DNA from: Deltaproteobacteria bacterium
GTDB lineage: Bacteria; Desulfobacterota; Desulfobulbia; Desulfobulbales; SURF-16
Length of the DNA stretch: 46,762 nucleotides
Direction of reading: 5' to 3'
Assembly: GCA_024277655.1 (NCBI GenBank)
Contig: JAJRUT010000001.1
Coordinates: 1-46,762, forward strand
Shown: positions 27,097 to 33,941 of the stretch, piece after piece
Position numbering within the stretch: the first letter of the stretch is position 1
Layout of the letters: every line of letters begins with the position of its first letter
The notes under the pieces: model-generated
Seen by the model: the letters and a program-made list of their open reading frames with translations, nothing else
The model's database searches: none
Told to the model about the DNA's origin: nothing
Translations under genes and position numbers: made by a program

Positions 27097-27411
27097 TTAA
27101 TCCCGGATCTTCCGGGCAAGATCTGGCGCAGTTTCCGGTTTTCTGGCATCAAAATAGCGCGACTCATTGCCGGTGGCAGTCACATTTTCATAGATGCCGT
27201 TGTCGCGGCGGACAAGTTTGGTGAACCCCATGTTTTTTAGATCAGAATTGCCCTTTGGGGTGGAGATATTGACCCGTGATACCATGCGCCGCACCGGTTC
27301 ACCGCACACAGGACACGTCGTCAATTTATCACTTGCCATGGATTGGACAAATTCAAAACAGCGGCCAATATCACAGGCTTTTTCGGTATGTTCATAATCG
27401 TAAACTGGCAT
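27097..27411 (-). CDS. FmdB-family zinc-ribbon protein, variant
   Basis: This is a 104-residue small protein. It begins MPVYDYEHTEKACDIGRCFE and has CPVCGEPVRRMVSRVNISTP. In typical FmdB proteins both zinc-ligand pairs are CxxC; here the first pair is C13 and C18 (CX4C) and the second is C33 and C36. The tail (MGFTKLVRRDNGIYENVTA) is shared with a sub-group of longer FmdB proteins. FmdB was first described as a possible regulator of formamidase/amidase genes, but the general role is unknown. It stands 31 bases downstream of the methyltransferase gene 27443-28135 in the same direction. Confidence 0.82.
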   Translation of the reverse strand: MPVYDYEHTEKACDIGRCFEFVQSMASDKLTTCPVCGEPVRRMVSRVNISTPKGNSDLKNMGFTKLVRRDNGIYENVTATGNESRYFDARKPETAPDLARKIRD

Positions 27412-27442
27412 TTTTAGACTCTTGGGGGCTTCTTAGCCTATT

Positions 27443-28135
27443 TTATTTTTTCACGAGCCTATTTATAAGCACCGTAATTTTCTCACCTTCATCATTCGTC
27501 AACACCTGCTTCTGAACACCAATCTTAAAATCCTTCTGAGCAAGATCAAGAAACTTGGGCACAGACTGACGCCGCATATCGTGGGCCATATAAATTTCAC
27601 CATCGTCTTTGAGGTATTTTTTGAAGACATTGAGTAACGGTGCAAAAAACTCTTCCCGAAAGAGAATCTCAGCCCCAATGATGCGATCGAATGGTTCAAG
27701 CTCAGGCGGAGAAAGCCAATCTAGCATACGAAACTTCACATCGTCAAAACCATTAACCGCAGCGCTAACCCGTTCAAAATCAAGTATATGCGATTCATAA
27801 TCGGAAAGGGTGACATCATAACCGACCCCAGCCGCCACAAGGCCAGGGGCTGCCATGCCTGCCCCAAGCTCAAGTAAGGTTTGGTTTTCCTTTGCTGGCA
27901 TGGAGGCCACCACATGGGCAAGCACCATGGAGGCTTCCCATAATTTAATCCAAAAGGGGAACTCCTGGACATTGGCAAAGGGGTCCTTACCCTGGAGAAG
28001 ATGCTCAAGATCATTGACCTGCAAAAATTGCAGCTTAAGATCCCGCACATTTAATGGCGAAAAACCAACCTTATATTTCTTACGAATCCGTTTTAAAATC
28101 TTCTGCGTCTTGTCAGACAACTCCACTTTACTCAT
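27443..28135 (-). CDS. METTL/nicotinamide-N-methyltransferase-like class I methyltransferase
   Basis: This is a 230-residue enzyme. The motif I region is TLLELGAGMAAPGLVAAGVG, preceded by FPFWIKLWEASMVLA, a block typical of the lysine-methyltransferase-like (METTL) branch. VTLSDYESHILDF gives the acidic ribose contact, and DRIIGAEILFREEFFAPLL is the post-motif region. The likely substrate is a protein side chain, but this is inferred from family only. It is followed by the FmdB-type gene 31 bases on, probably in one transcript. Confidence 0.8.
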   Translation of the reverse strand: MSKVELSDKTQKILKRIRKKYKVGFSPLNVRDLKLQFLQVNDLEHLLQGKDPFANVQEFPFWIKLWEASMVLAHVVASMPAKENQTLLELGAGMAAPGLVAAGVGYDVTLSDYESHILDFERVSAAVNGFDDVKFRMLDWLSPPELEPFDRIIGAEILFREEFFAPLLNVFKKYLKDDGEIYMAHDMRRQSVPKFLDLAQKDFKIGVQKQVLTNDEGEKITVLINRLVKK

Positions 28136-28298
28136 GGCTTAACCCTAAAAATGTTATCAAAAAACCACTCCAACCCATTCGTGGTTTAAAATTATCCTGT
28201 AAAATCCAAGCACCACCCTACCAAAGAAAAAGAAGGCAAACAATCCATTATACTATAGAGTGTTACCTTGATCATATTTCTCAACTTCTCAAAAAACC

Positions 28299-28793
28299 AT
28301 GCAACCCTTCGCAAACTTTTCAGATTTTTTACTCATCCTCTTCCTGTTGGCAGGTCTTACTGGAACCTTTATTCCAATCCTGCCGGGGCCAGCACTTATT
28401 GTGGCCGGGGCCTTACTCCACGGGTTACTCAACGATTTTCAACCCTTGGCATGGCTACACCTAACCATTCTTACCGCCGCCTGTCTAATTGCCGGACTCG
28501 GCCAAACCCTGCTGACCTCTCTCGGCACCCATAAGTTCGGCGGCTCAAAACACGGCATGATCGGTGCTACCATCGGTCTTGTGGTCGGCCTCTTTCTGCC
28601 CTTTCTCGGCGGTATGCTTGTGGGTGCCTTTGCCGGGGCCATCCTTGCCGAACTCTACTTTGCCAAACAGGAGTTCAAACAGGCCGCAAAAGCTGGACTG
28701 GGTGGAGTACTCGGCTTACTCGCCGCATTTCTGTTTGAAATCATCATCACCTTTGGCATGGCAATTTATGTTGTCATCCTCTTTTATCGTTAA
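28299..28793 (+). CDS. DUF456-family integral membrane protein
   Basis: This is a 164-residue, very hydrophobic protein with about four membrane segments. It has the DUF456 pattern of small-residue repeats: LLAGLTGTFIPILPGPALIV near the start and GLVVGLFLPFLGGMLVGAFA, AGAILAELYF in the centre. The function of the family is not established. No good ribosome binding site precedes the ATG at 28299, so the start is somewhat uncertain. It stands alone. Confidence 0.85.
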   Translation: MQPFANFSDFLLILFLLAGLTGTFIPILPGPALIVAGALLHGLLNDFQPLAWLHLTILTAACLIAGLGQTLLTSLGTHKFGGSKHGMIGATIGLVVGLFLPFLGGMLVGAFAGAILAELYFAKQEFKQAAKAGLGGVLGLLAAFLFEIIITFGMAIYVVILFYR

Positions 28794-28850
28794 AAAGCAG
28801 AAGGTACTTCACTTTATGGCCCGGCAAGCCTGAATTCCCCCTCCCAAAAC

Positions 28851-28886
28851 AAAAAACGCATCCCCACTTAAACAGCGAGGATGCGT
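28851..28886 (-). terminator. rho-independent terminator of the yedE-like gene
   Basis: Read leftward, an 8-base stem ACGCATCC/GGATGCGT with a 15-base loop is followed by TTTTTT. It lies 28 bases beyond the stop codon of the YedE-like gene, on the same strand. Confidence 0.8.
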
Positions 28887-28913
28887 CAGCAACAGACAAG
28901 TATCGAGCTTGAC

Positions 28914-30248
28914 TTAAAAGTCGACAATCAACTTATTGGACTCTTCGTTCCAGGTAACCACAACAAACCAGATAGCCATGGAAGCCGCGATAAGAGCGAT
29001 ACTACCGGTGTAACCCAGGACGTCGGGAAGATACACATACCCCGTACCTTCACCACCAAAGTAGCCAAGATAGCCACTACGCTCAAGGTTGATTCCATCC
29101 GCGCCAAAGTTTTGGAACCATTTAGTCATAATGGAGTTCGACAGGGCAAAGAAAGGCACAACCAGAATAAGCTTTACCTGACCTTCACCAACCCGCCACA
29201 GGGTACCAGAACCACAACCACCGGCAAGCATCGCACCAAAACCAAAAATGGCTCCACCAACGATGCCACCCCAGCCAAAGGTTCCACGCACATAGTTTGC
29301 TTCGGCAAGAACGGCTGAACCATCACCGCGCATTGGCACTCCATACTTAAGAACAGCGCCACCAAGCACAACAATCAGAATAGAAAGGGCCACAGACTTG
29401 GCAAGGGTACAATCACCGGTCATATGTGGTTCACGAAAACCCTGCACCATACACCAGCGACTGCGTTGCATGGCGTAACCAAGGGCTGCGGCAATCACCA
29501 TAAGACCGCCGAGAGACACGAGATAATCAGGATCTTTCTCGCCGGAGAACAACACACCACCGATGGCATCAATGGCATCGGTATCTTCGATACTGGCAAA
29601 GGCGCGAGCCCCAACAATAAGAGCCGCAAGGGCAACAAAACCCATGAAGGTTTTCACCGGACTAGGCATATCGAGGGTAAAAGAACCACCACTTCCCCAA
29701 GTGATGTTGGACATTTCCCAGTAGATATACTTTAGACCCACAACAACCCCGACCACAAGGCCTGCCCACATGGCAAAACCATTGGCGGCAAGGTTACCAA
29801 GGGCATTGTACATCCCACCAACATTACAACCACCGGCAAGGGTAGCACCAATTCCCATCAGAATACCAGCAGCAACGGCCTTGGCAAGCTCAAGCTTTGG
29901 CGGAAAACGCAGGGCAAAATCACCACCAAGACAGGCAGAGACAAAGGCCCCGACAATAAAGCCAATACCAATGATAGAGCCAGAACTAGCCAACCAGCCG
30001 GCAGGGGCTTCAGCATAAAGCTCAAGAAATCCTGATTCAGCCCCAGTCATGGAGGCCAAACCGTGCATCATCCAGTCACCCCAATTGCGGATCGCACCAA
30101 CTGCACCCCAAGGACGCCACCAGGCCATCATCAGAACGCTGAGCATACCAATAAGTGCGCCCGCCATCATCGGGTTCCACTCATCCTTTGTCACGTGCTT
30201 ATATAGCCCGTTAATTTTTTTGCCTAAAAGGCTTCCCTCTTCACTCAT
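28914..30248 (-). CDS. yedE: YedE/YeeE-family membrane transporter (sulfur/selenium compound uptake)
   Basis: This is a 444-residue polytopic inner-membrane protein with about ten membrane segments in two homologous halves. Each half has the family Cys motif: GIGATLAGGCNVGG and GFGAMLAGGCGSGT. These match YeeE/YedE proteins, of which TsuA imports thiosulfate through a relay of cysteines. I chose the ATG at 30248 (MSEEGSLLGKK) because AGGAGAGGGG stands just upstream. The longer frame to 30284 would read through a palindromic hairpin. The gene diverges from tusA, and together with the dsrE-like gene and two small genes it forms a cluster of the kind reported in sulfur-disproportionating bacteria. 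Confidence 0.9.
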   Translation of the reverse strand: MSEEGSLLGKKINGLYKHVTKDEWNPMMAGALIGMLSVLMMAWWRPWGAVGAIRNWGDWMMHGLASMTGAESGFLELYAEAPAGWLASSGSIIGIGFIVGAFVSACLGGDFALRFPPKLELAKAVAAGILMGIGATLAGGCNVGGMYNALGNLAANGFAMWAGLVVGVVVGLKYIYWEMSNITWGSGGSFTLDMPSPVKTFMGFVALAALIVGARAFASIEDTDAIDAIGGVLFSGEKDPDYLVSLGGLMVIAAALGYAMQRSRWCMVQGFREPHMTGDCTLAKSVALSILIVVLGGAVLKYGVPMRGDGSAVLAEANYVRGTFGWGGIVGGAIFGFGAMLAGGCGSGTLWRVGEGQVKLILVVPFFALSNSIMTKWFQNFGADGINLERSGYLGYFGGEGTGYVYLPDVLGYTGSIALIAASMAIWFVVVTWNEESNKLIVDF

Positions 30249-30269
30249 ATATCCCCTCTCCTTTGGCAC

Positions 30270-30291
30270 GGCCCTCAATTGCATGAGGGCC
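30270..30291 (-). promoter_or_regulatory. hairpin in the yedE 5' leader
   Basis: GGCCCTCA (30270-30277) and TGAGGGCC (30284-30291) form a perfect 8-bp stem with a 6-base loop. It sits about 12 bases upstream of the AGGAGAGGGG ribosome binding site of the leftward yedE gene, so it should form in the mRNA leader and may tune translation or stability. Confidence 0.6.
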
Positions 30292-30319
30292 TGACCTCAG
30301 TTTACAACTTGATTATTAA

Positions 30320-30337
30320 GAACATTAAAAAATGTTC
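30320..30337. promoter_or_regulatory. palindrome GAACATT-N4-AATGTTC
   Basis: A perfect 7-bp inverted repeat with an AAAA centre lies 72 bases upstream of the yedE start. The symmetry suggests a dimeric regulator site, but no protein can be assigned. Confidence 0.4.
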
Positions 30338-30648
30338 CAGCCTCTATCCCCTATTGATATAATAAAATGGGTATTTCCCCACAATCAACCAGCAATACCC
30401 AACCACTTATACATTCAAGACAAAACTGTAATTTTACTTTCATTACCCACGCCTGTAAGGTTTGTCAAGACCTTGTTACTAGGGCAGCCCCCCCTCCTCC
30501 AAGACAACCCAACCACCAACACACTATCACCCCGAAATACGGTCACTATCAACCACTGGACGCAGGTTGCTCCATCCCTAAAAAGGCTGAAATGAGTTGC
30601 AATTTATGACCCTTATCTATCAGGCTTCTGAACCACTATTCATTTCCC

Positions 30649-30677
30649 TTGACACCCCCCCCCATTCTTGTTAGAAA
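30649..30677 (+). promoter_or_regulatory. possible sigma-70 promoter with C9 tract in the spacer, for tusA
   Basis: A perfect -35 hexamer TTGACA (30649-30654) is followed by nine C residues (30655-30663) and, at 17-base spacing, by TAGAAA (30672-30677). The start would give a leader of about 100 bases before the tusA ATG. A homopolymer inside the spacer would make promoter strength sensitive to tract length. Confidence 0.45.
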
Positions 30678-30699
30678 AATAGCTTTTAGAGTTAAAATC

Positions 30700-30718
30700 T
30701 TGTGCGTTTATCGCATAA
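30700..30718. promoter_or_regulatory. inverted repeat TTGTGCG-N5-CGCATAA
   Basis: Six of seven pairs match, with a TTTAT centre. It lies just downstream of the proposed tusA promoter, a position suited to a repressor. The shape recalls Rex or Crp/Fnr-type sites, but the spacing and core do not match either consensus well. Confidence 0.4.
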
Positions 30719-30782
30719 TTTTTTTTAAATTAACGTGGCTTATAGCCGCCCCTTATTATTTTATTTTAGTTGGAGGAACACC

Positions 30783-31039
30783 ATGAGCGACCATTTAGTT
30801 GCCCCTGACGGACTTGAAGTAGCACGCACCCTTGACGCGAAAGGCTTAAGCTGTCCAATGCCACTGCTTCGTACCAAAAAAGAAATCGACAAGATTAATT
30901 CTGGCGATATCCTTGAAATTTTGGCACCGACCCAGGTTCCCGTAACGATCTTCCCGGTTGGTGCTCCCGTTCCGGACATGAGTATCTTGGTGAGATTGAA
31001 GACTCTGGCTTCATCCGCTTCTATTTGAAGAAGGCGTAA
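30783..31039 (+). CDS. tusA: TusA-family sulfur carrier, apparently frameshifted
   Basis: TusA proteins carry persulfide sulfur on a conserved Cys. The first 48 codons (from the ATG at 30783, ribosome binding site GGAGG) read as a normal TusA with DAKGLSCPMPLLRTKKEIDK, Cys24 being the sulfur-carrying residue. The frame then runs into unrelated sequence and stops at 31026-31028. Shifting to the -1 frame at the GCA codon 30924-30926 restores the rest of the family: ATDPGSRNDLPGWCSRSGHE, then YLGEIEDSGFIRFYLKKA, ending at 31039. One missing base (an A after GCA) would explain it. Either this is a sequencing error or the copy is truncated after beta-strand two. There is no obvious slippery site. 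Confidence 0.8.
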
Positions 31040-31061
31040 CTGTAAAACAGTCTGACCTTTT

Positions 31062-31090
31062 GGCATATCAACTACTTGATATGCCTTTTT
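31062..31090 (+). terminator. intrinsic terminator between tusA and the dsrE-like gene
   Basis: GGCATATCAA (31062-31071) and TTGATATGCC (31076-31085) form a perfect 10-bp stem with a CTAC loop, followed by TTTTTTA. It lies after tusA and 27 bases before the dsrE-like ATG, so it probably ends or attenuates tusA transcripts. Confidence 0.85.
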
Positions 31091-31116
31091 TATTTTATTA
31101 AAAAGTGGAGAATACA

Positions 31117-31434
31117 ATGGCTAAAAGTCTAGGTATTTTTGTTACCAACCCTGACAATTTTCGTCACGTGGAAGGTATTGTTAAAGCTGCTAAAGCTAAG
31201 GGTTCCAACGTAAAGGTTTTCTTTACCTGGGACGCCACCCATAACGCCAAGAAAGAAGCTGGTTTCGAGGCGCTTTGTAACCTTGCCGATGATGTTTCTA
31301 TCTGCGTGGATAGCTACAAGAACATGGGTTATGACATTAATGATATTCCTGCCGGCCTTGATGAGAAGAAGATGGGTACCCAGGCACAGCACGGTATCAT
31401 TATTGAAGATTATGACTGCTACCTGAGCTTATAG
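31117..31434 (+). CDS. DsrE-family-like sulfur-relay protein
   Basis: This is a 105-residue cytoplasmic protein with a DsrE/TusD-type fold pattern: SLGIFVTNPDNFRHVEGIVK at the N-terminus, KGSNVKVFFTWDATH in the middle and HGIIIEDYDCYLSL at the end. Cysteines are at ALCNLAD, SICVDSY and DYDCYL. One of these may carry persulfide, as the conserved Cys does in DsrE. I chose the ATG at 31117 (MAKSLGIF) because GTGGAG precedes it; the GTG at 31105 is part of that ribosome binding site. It lies after the tusA terminator and 12 bases before the next small gene. Confidence 0.8.
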   Translation: MAKSLGIFVTNPDNFRHVEGIVKAAKAKGSNVKVFFTWDATHNAKKEAGFEALCNLADDVSICVDSYKNMGYDINDIPAGLDEKKMGTQAQHGIIIEDYDCYLSL

Positions 31435-31446
31435 GAGATTATCGCA

Positions 31447-31755
31447 ATGGAATATAATAAAGTATGTCTTATGTACAGAAAGAAAGATTCGACTGTTGAT
31501 GGTATGCGCTCAGCTTTAGGTCTTGCTGTGGAGAACATGTACGCTTACGGCGCTGTTCTTGACGATGTTGAAATGGACAAGCTCAATGAGCTTAATATCG
31601 AATCCATTGAAATGTTACGTGATATGGAAGGCGACATCTTCGCCACCAGTAAAGGAAATCAGGAACTGAACGACCTTACCCCTATCACCATCGAAGAGCT
31701 TGGCGAGAAACTTCGCGACATGACCCACATTATTCCTTACGGCGTAATTGGTTAA
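31447..31755 (+). CDS. small DsrE/F-like hypothetical protein of the sulfur-relay cluster
   Basis: This is a 102-residue protein beginning MEYNKVCLMYRKKDSTVDGM and continuing with SALGLAVENMYAYGAVLDD. The alternating strand-helix pattern and the N-terminal hydrophobic strand suggest a DsrE/F-type fold, but the sequence is not close to a characterised member. It has a single Cys (C7). In the reported yedE-tusA-dsrE-type clusters two hypothetical proteins follow dsrE; this corresponds to the first of them. The upstream spacer has GGAG as ribosome binding site. Confidence 0.75.
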   Translation: MEYNKVCLMYRKKDSTVDGMRSALGLAVENMYAYGAVLDDVEMDKLNELNIESIEMLRDMEGDIFATSKGNQELNDLTPITIEELGEKLRDMTHIIPYGVIG

Positions 31756-31782
31756 TCTCTACACATAGAGGATCTAAAGATT

Positions 31783-31956
31783 ATGAAAATTTTAAACATC
31801 TATCGTTCTGAGCCTGATGCAACTACCAAGAAACTCGTGGAGATCGTTACTCGCGATCGTGAGTCCGTTGAGTTTGACCTGAATGTTGATGCTCCAGACT
31901 ATGATAAGCTTGTTGATGAAATTTTTGCTGCCGACAAGACTATTTGCTGGTGGTAA
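31783..31956 (+). CDS. 57-residue hypothetical protein ending Cys-Trp-Trp, last gene of the sulfur-relay cluster
   Basis: This short gene runs from ATG 31783 to TAA 31954-31956. It starts MKILNIYRSEPDATTKKLVE, has a charged middle (EIVTRDRESVEFDLNVD) and ends EIFAADKTICWW. A basic strand-helix pattern and a single Cys near the C-terminus recall the small DsrH/TusB type, whose Cys is also near the end, but identity is not established. It follows the previous gene by 27 bases and is followed by a strong terminator, so it closes the operon. Confidence 0.75.
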   Translation: MKILNIYRSEPDATTKKLVEIVTRDRESVEFDLNVDAPDYDKLVDEIFAADKTICWW

Positions 31957-31980
31957 TCCACAACAGCGTTATTCATTCGT

Positions 31981-32020
31981 AAAAAAAGGGTTTAAGCGTT
32001 TTTAGCTTAAACCCTTTTTT
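31981..32020 (+). terminator. strong rho-independent terminator ending the dsrE operon
   Basis: GGGTTTAAGC (31988-31997) pairs perfectly with GCTTAAACCC (32005-32014), with A-rich and T6 flanks (AAAAAAA before, TTTTTT after). It lies 25 bases past the last small gene. Confidence 0.92.
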
Positions 32021-32191
32021 CATGCCCTTTTATCCACCTTTGATTTTTCCTGACCACTATTCTATACTACTACAGTGTAAAGCTTAAACATTTGGATGGG
32101 GACCTGAAAATGCTACTAACCACGAATAAAAACAAGTATTACATTACACGGGGTGTACAATTAGCCACTCAAGAAACTAAAGGCAATCATC

Positions 32192-33409
32192 ATGTCCACA
32201 CTTGAAACAAGGCAGGACTCCACCGTCATCCGCACCATCCTTAGCACCATCAAAGAGCTAGATCAGCTCAATGATATCGACATGATCCTCGACCGGATCC
32301 TCCTTGAAGCGAGACGCCTGGCAAACGCTGATGCTGGATCAATCTTTCTCCGCCAAGGCAACGAACTGGTTTTCAATCAGGTGCAAAACGACACCCTCTT
32401 TGGCTCGGACGGCAACCGTGCAGCTCAATATTCCCAGCTCCGCATTCCCATAAACTCAAACTCCATTGTCGGCTATGTGGCCGAGAGCAACTCCCACCTT
32501 GCCATCGACAATGCCTACAATCTCCCACCGGAACTACCATGCACCTTCAACTCATCCTTTGACATTGAATTTAACTATCAAACCGTTTCGATTTTTGCCA
32601 TGCCCCTGCATGGATTCAATCAGGAAATTGTTGGCGTCATGCAGCTCATTAATGCCACCAATAAAGACGGTCAAAAAACACCTTTTTCAGAGGAGAGTAA
32701 AACCTATCTGCAACTATTCTCAAGTCACGCCGCCATGGCTATTGATCGTGGTGTGATGAATCGGGAAATTGTCCTGCGCATGGTCCGGATGTCGAGATTG
32801 CATGACCCCAAAGAGACCGGGGCCCATGTTCAACGGGTTGGGGCCTACAGTGCCGAGCTGTACCGGGAATGGGCCAAACGTCATAGCGTGCCAGCCGATG
32901 AACTAAAATCCATGTTTGACATGATTCGTCTGGCGGCCATGCTTCACGATGTCGGCAAGGTCGGCATTGCCGACATCATCCTGAAAAAACCCGGCAGACT
33001 CACAAGTCAGGAGTACAGCACCATGAAACGCCACACCCTGCTCGGGGCAAGACTGTTTGAATCCACCACCTCAGAACTGGATTCCCTGTCCAAGGAGATT
33101 GCCCTGCACCACCACGAACGGTGGGATGGCAAGGGGTATCCCGGTGAGGTTGACCTATTTAGCGGCGATCGCATCGGTGGCTTGAGCGGTACTGATATCC
33201 CCCTTGCCTCACGCATTACCGCCCTTGCCGATGTATATGATGCCCTATCATCATCACGGTCCTACAAGGAGGCGTGGACGGAAGATCTTGTCTTTAAAGA
33301 AATTGAAAAATGTAGCTCCAGCCAATTTGACCCGGAACTTGTGGATATCTTCTTCTCCATCAAGAATGTTCTCAGGGCCATTGGCGATAAATATAGCAAC
33401 GAAGCCTAG
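32192..33409 (+). CDS. GAF plus HD-GYP domain protein (probable c-di-GMP phosphodiesterase)
   Basis: This is a 405-residue cytoplasmic protein. A GAF sensor domain (about residues 18-190; MILDRILLEARRLANADAGS, IFAMPLHGF and GVMQLINA) is followed by an HD-GYP domain. That has HVQRVGAYSAEL, the HD pair at 252-253 in AAMLHDVGKVGI, HHHERWDGKGYP with GYP at 315-317 and LADVYDALSSSRSYK. Metal ligands and the GYP loop are intact, so hydrolysis of cyclic di-GMP is likely. It may counter the diguanylate cyclase in this window. A 31-codon frame precedes and overlaps its start. Confidence 0.92.
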   Translation: MSTLETRQDSTVIRTILSTIKELDQLNDIDMILDRILLEARRLANADAGSIFLRQGNELVFNQVQNDTLFGSDGNRAAQYSQLRIPINSNSIVGYVAESNSHLAIDNAYNLPPELPCTFNSSFDIEFNYQTVSIFAMPLHGFNQEIVGVMQLINATNKDGQKTPFSEESKTYLQLFSSHAAMAIDRGVMNREIVLRMVRMSRLHDPKETGAHVQRVGAYSAELYREWAKRHSVPADELKSMFDMIRLAAMLHDVGKVGIADIILKKPGRLTSQEYSTMKRHTLLGARLFESTTSELDSLSKEIALHHHERWDGKGYPGEVDLFSGDRIGGLSGTDIPLASRITALADVYDALSSSRSYKEAWTEDLVFKEIEKCSSSQFDPELVDIFFSIKNVLRAIGDKYSNEA

Positions 33410-33941
33410 AATGTACTGGAACTGTTCTAGCCATACTTCCGAGACTGAATTAAAAAGAGATCTATCTATATACTACGAGTTTTACATGGATAAACAGAAG
33501 TGTAGCGTAGCGACGATCCATGCAAAAGGAACCCCCTGGCAGGGCTAAAGGGTTGTACTCCCAGTGCCTTGTAATACTTATTTTTTCGCTACGATTCTCT
33601 AAATCCGACAAACTCCCAGCCTGTAACTTAAAGCCTCAATGTCACCGCTTAACACCAGCTGACCAGACAGTTCATAGTTTACCCGTATTTTCTTTGTAAA
33701 ACACAGAACTCTCCCCTTGCCCATTCTCCAATTTCTCTTATAGTGTTGCCTAAACTTAAATAACCATGGCCTGGGAGTCTGTCGTACTTAGAGACCTCTA
33801 GTAGTAGCTTGTCCGAGAATAGGAAGCCGGCTACAAAGTCGCGAAATTGGCCCATTTTTTCGCTAATTTTCCACCTTTTCGCTTCACCTTATATTCTCGG
33901 GCAAGCTACTAGGCCATTTAAACTTTTTTACAGGGTGCATT
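33410..33941. other. 532-base intergenic region with MITE-like element
   Basis: Between the HD-GYP gene and the hydrolase gene I see no convincing coding sequence. The stretch 33802-33911 is an inverted-repeat element. CTAGAA (33406-33411) and TTCTAG (33425-33430) form a short palindrome over the HD-GYP stop codon without a T-run. The rest is A/T-rich and featureless. Confidence 0.4.
33802..33911. mobile_element. MITE-like element with 20-bp terminal inverted repeats
   Basis: TAGTAGCTTGTCCGAGAATA at 33802-33821 is the inverted complement of 33892-33911 at 19 of 20 positions. The 70-base interior has no gene. CTAG stands directly before the left arm (33798-33801) and at the right edge (33909-33912). 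Size and structure suggest a non-autonomous derivative of an insertion sequence, but no matching transposase is in the window (the IS630 end at about 794 is different). Confidence 0.55.

Larger units (their letters stand above)
30249..30782. other. divergent regulatory region between yedE and tusA, 534 bases
   Basis: No gene is apparent. It holds a perfect 8-bp hairpin next to the yedE ribosome binding site (30270-30291), a palindrome at 30320-30337, a promoter candidate with a C9 spacer (30649-30677) and an inverted repeat at 30700-30718. The central 30340-30640 is A/C-rich with no structure I recognise. Confidence 0.5.

Noticed and set aside
30735..30782. Longer tusA start at 30735
   Set aside because: The GGAGG ribosome binding site and the family N-terminus favour the ATG at 30783.
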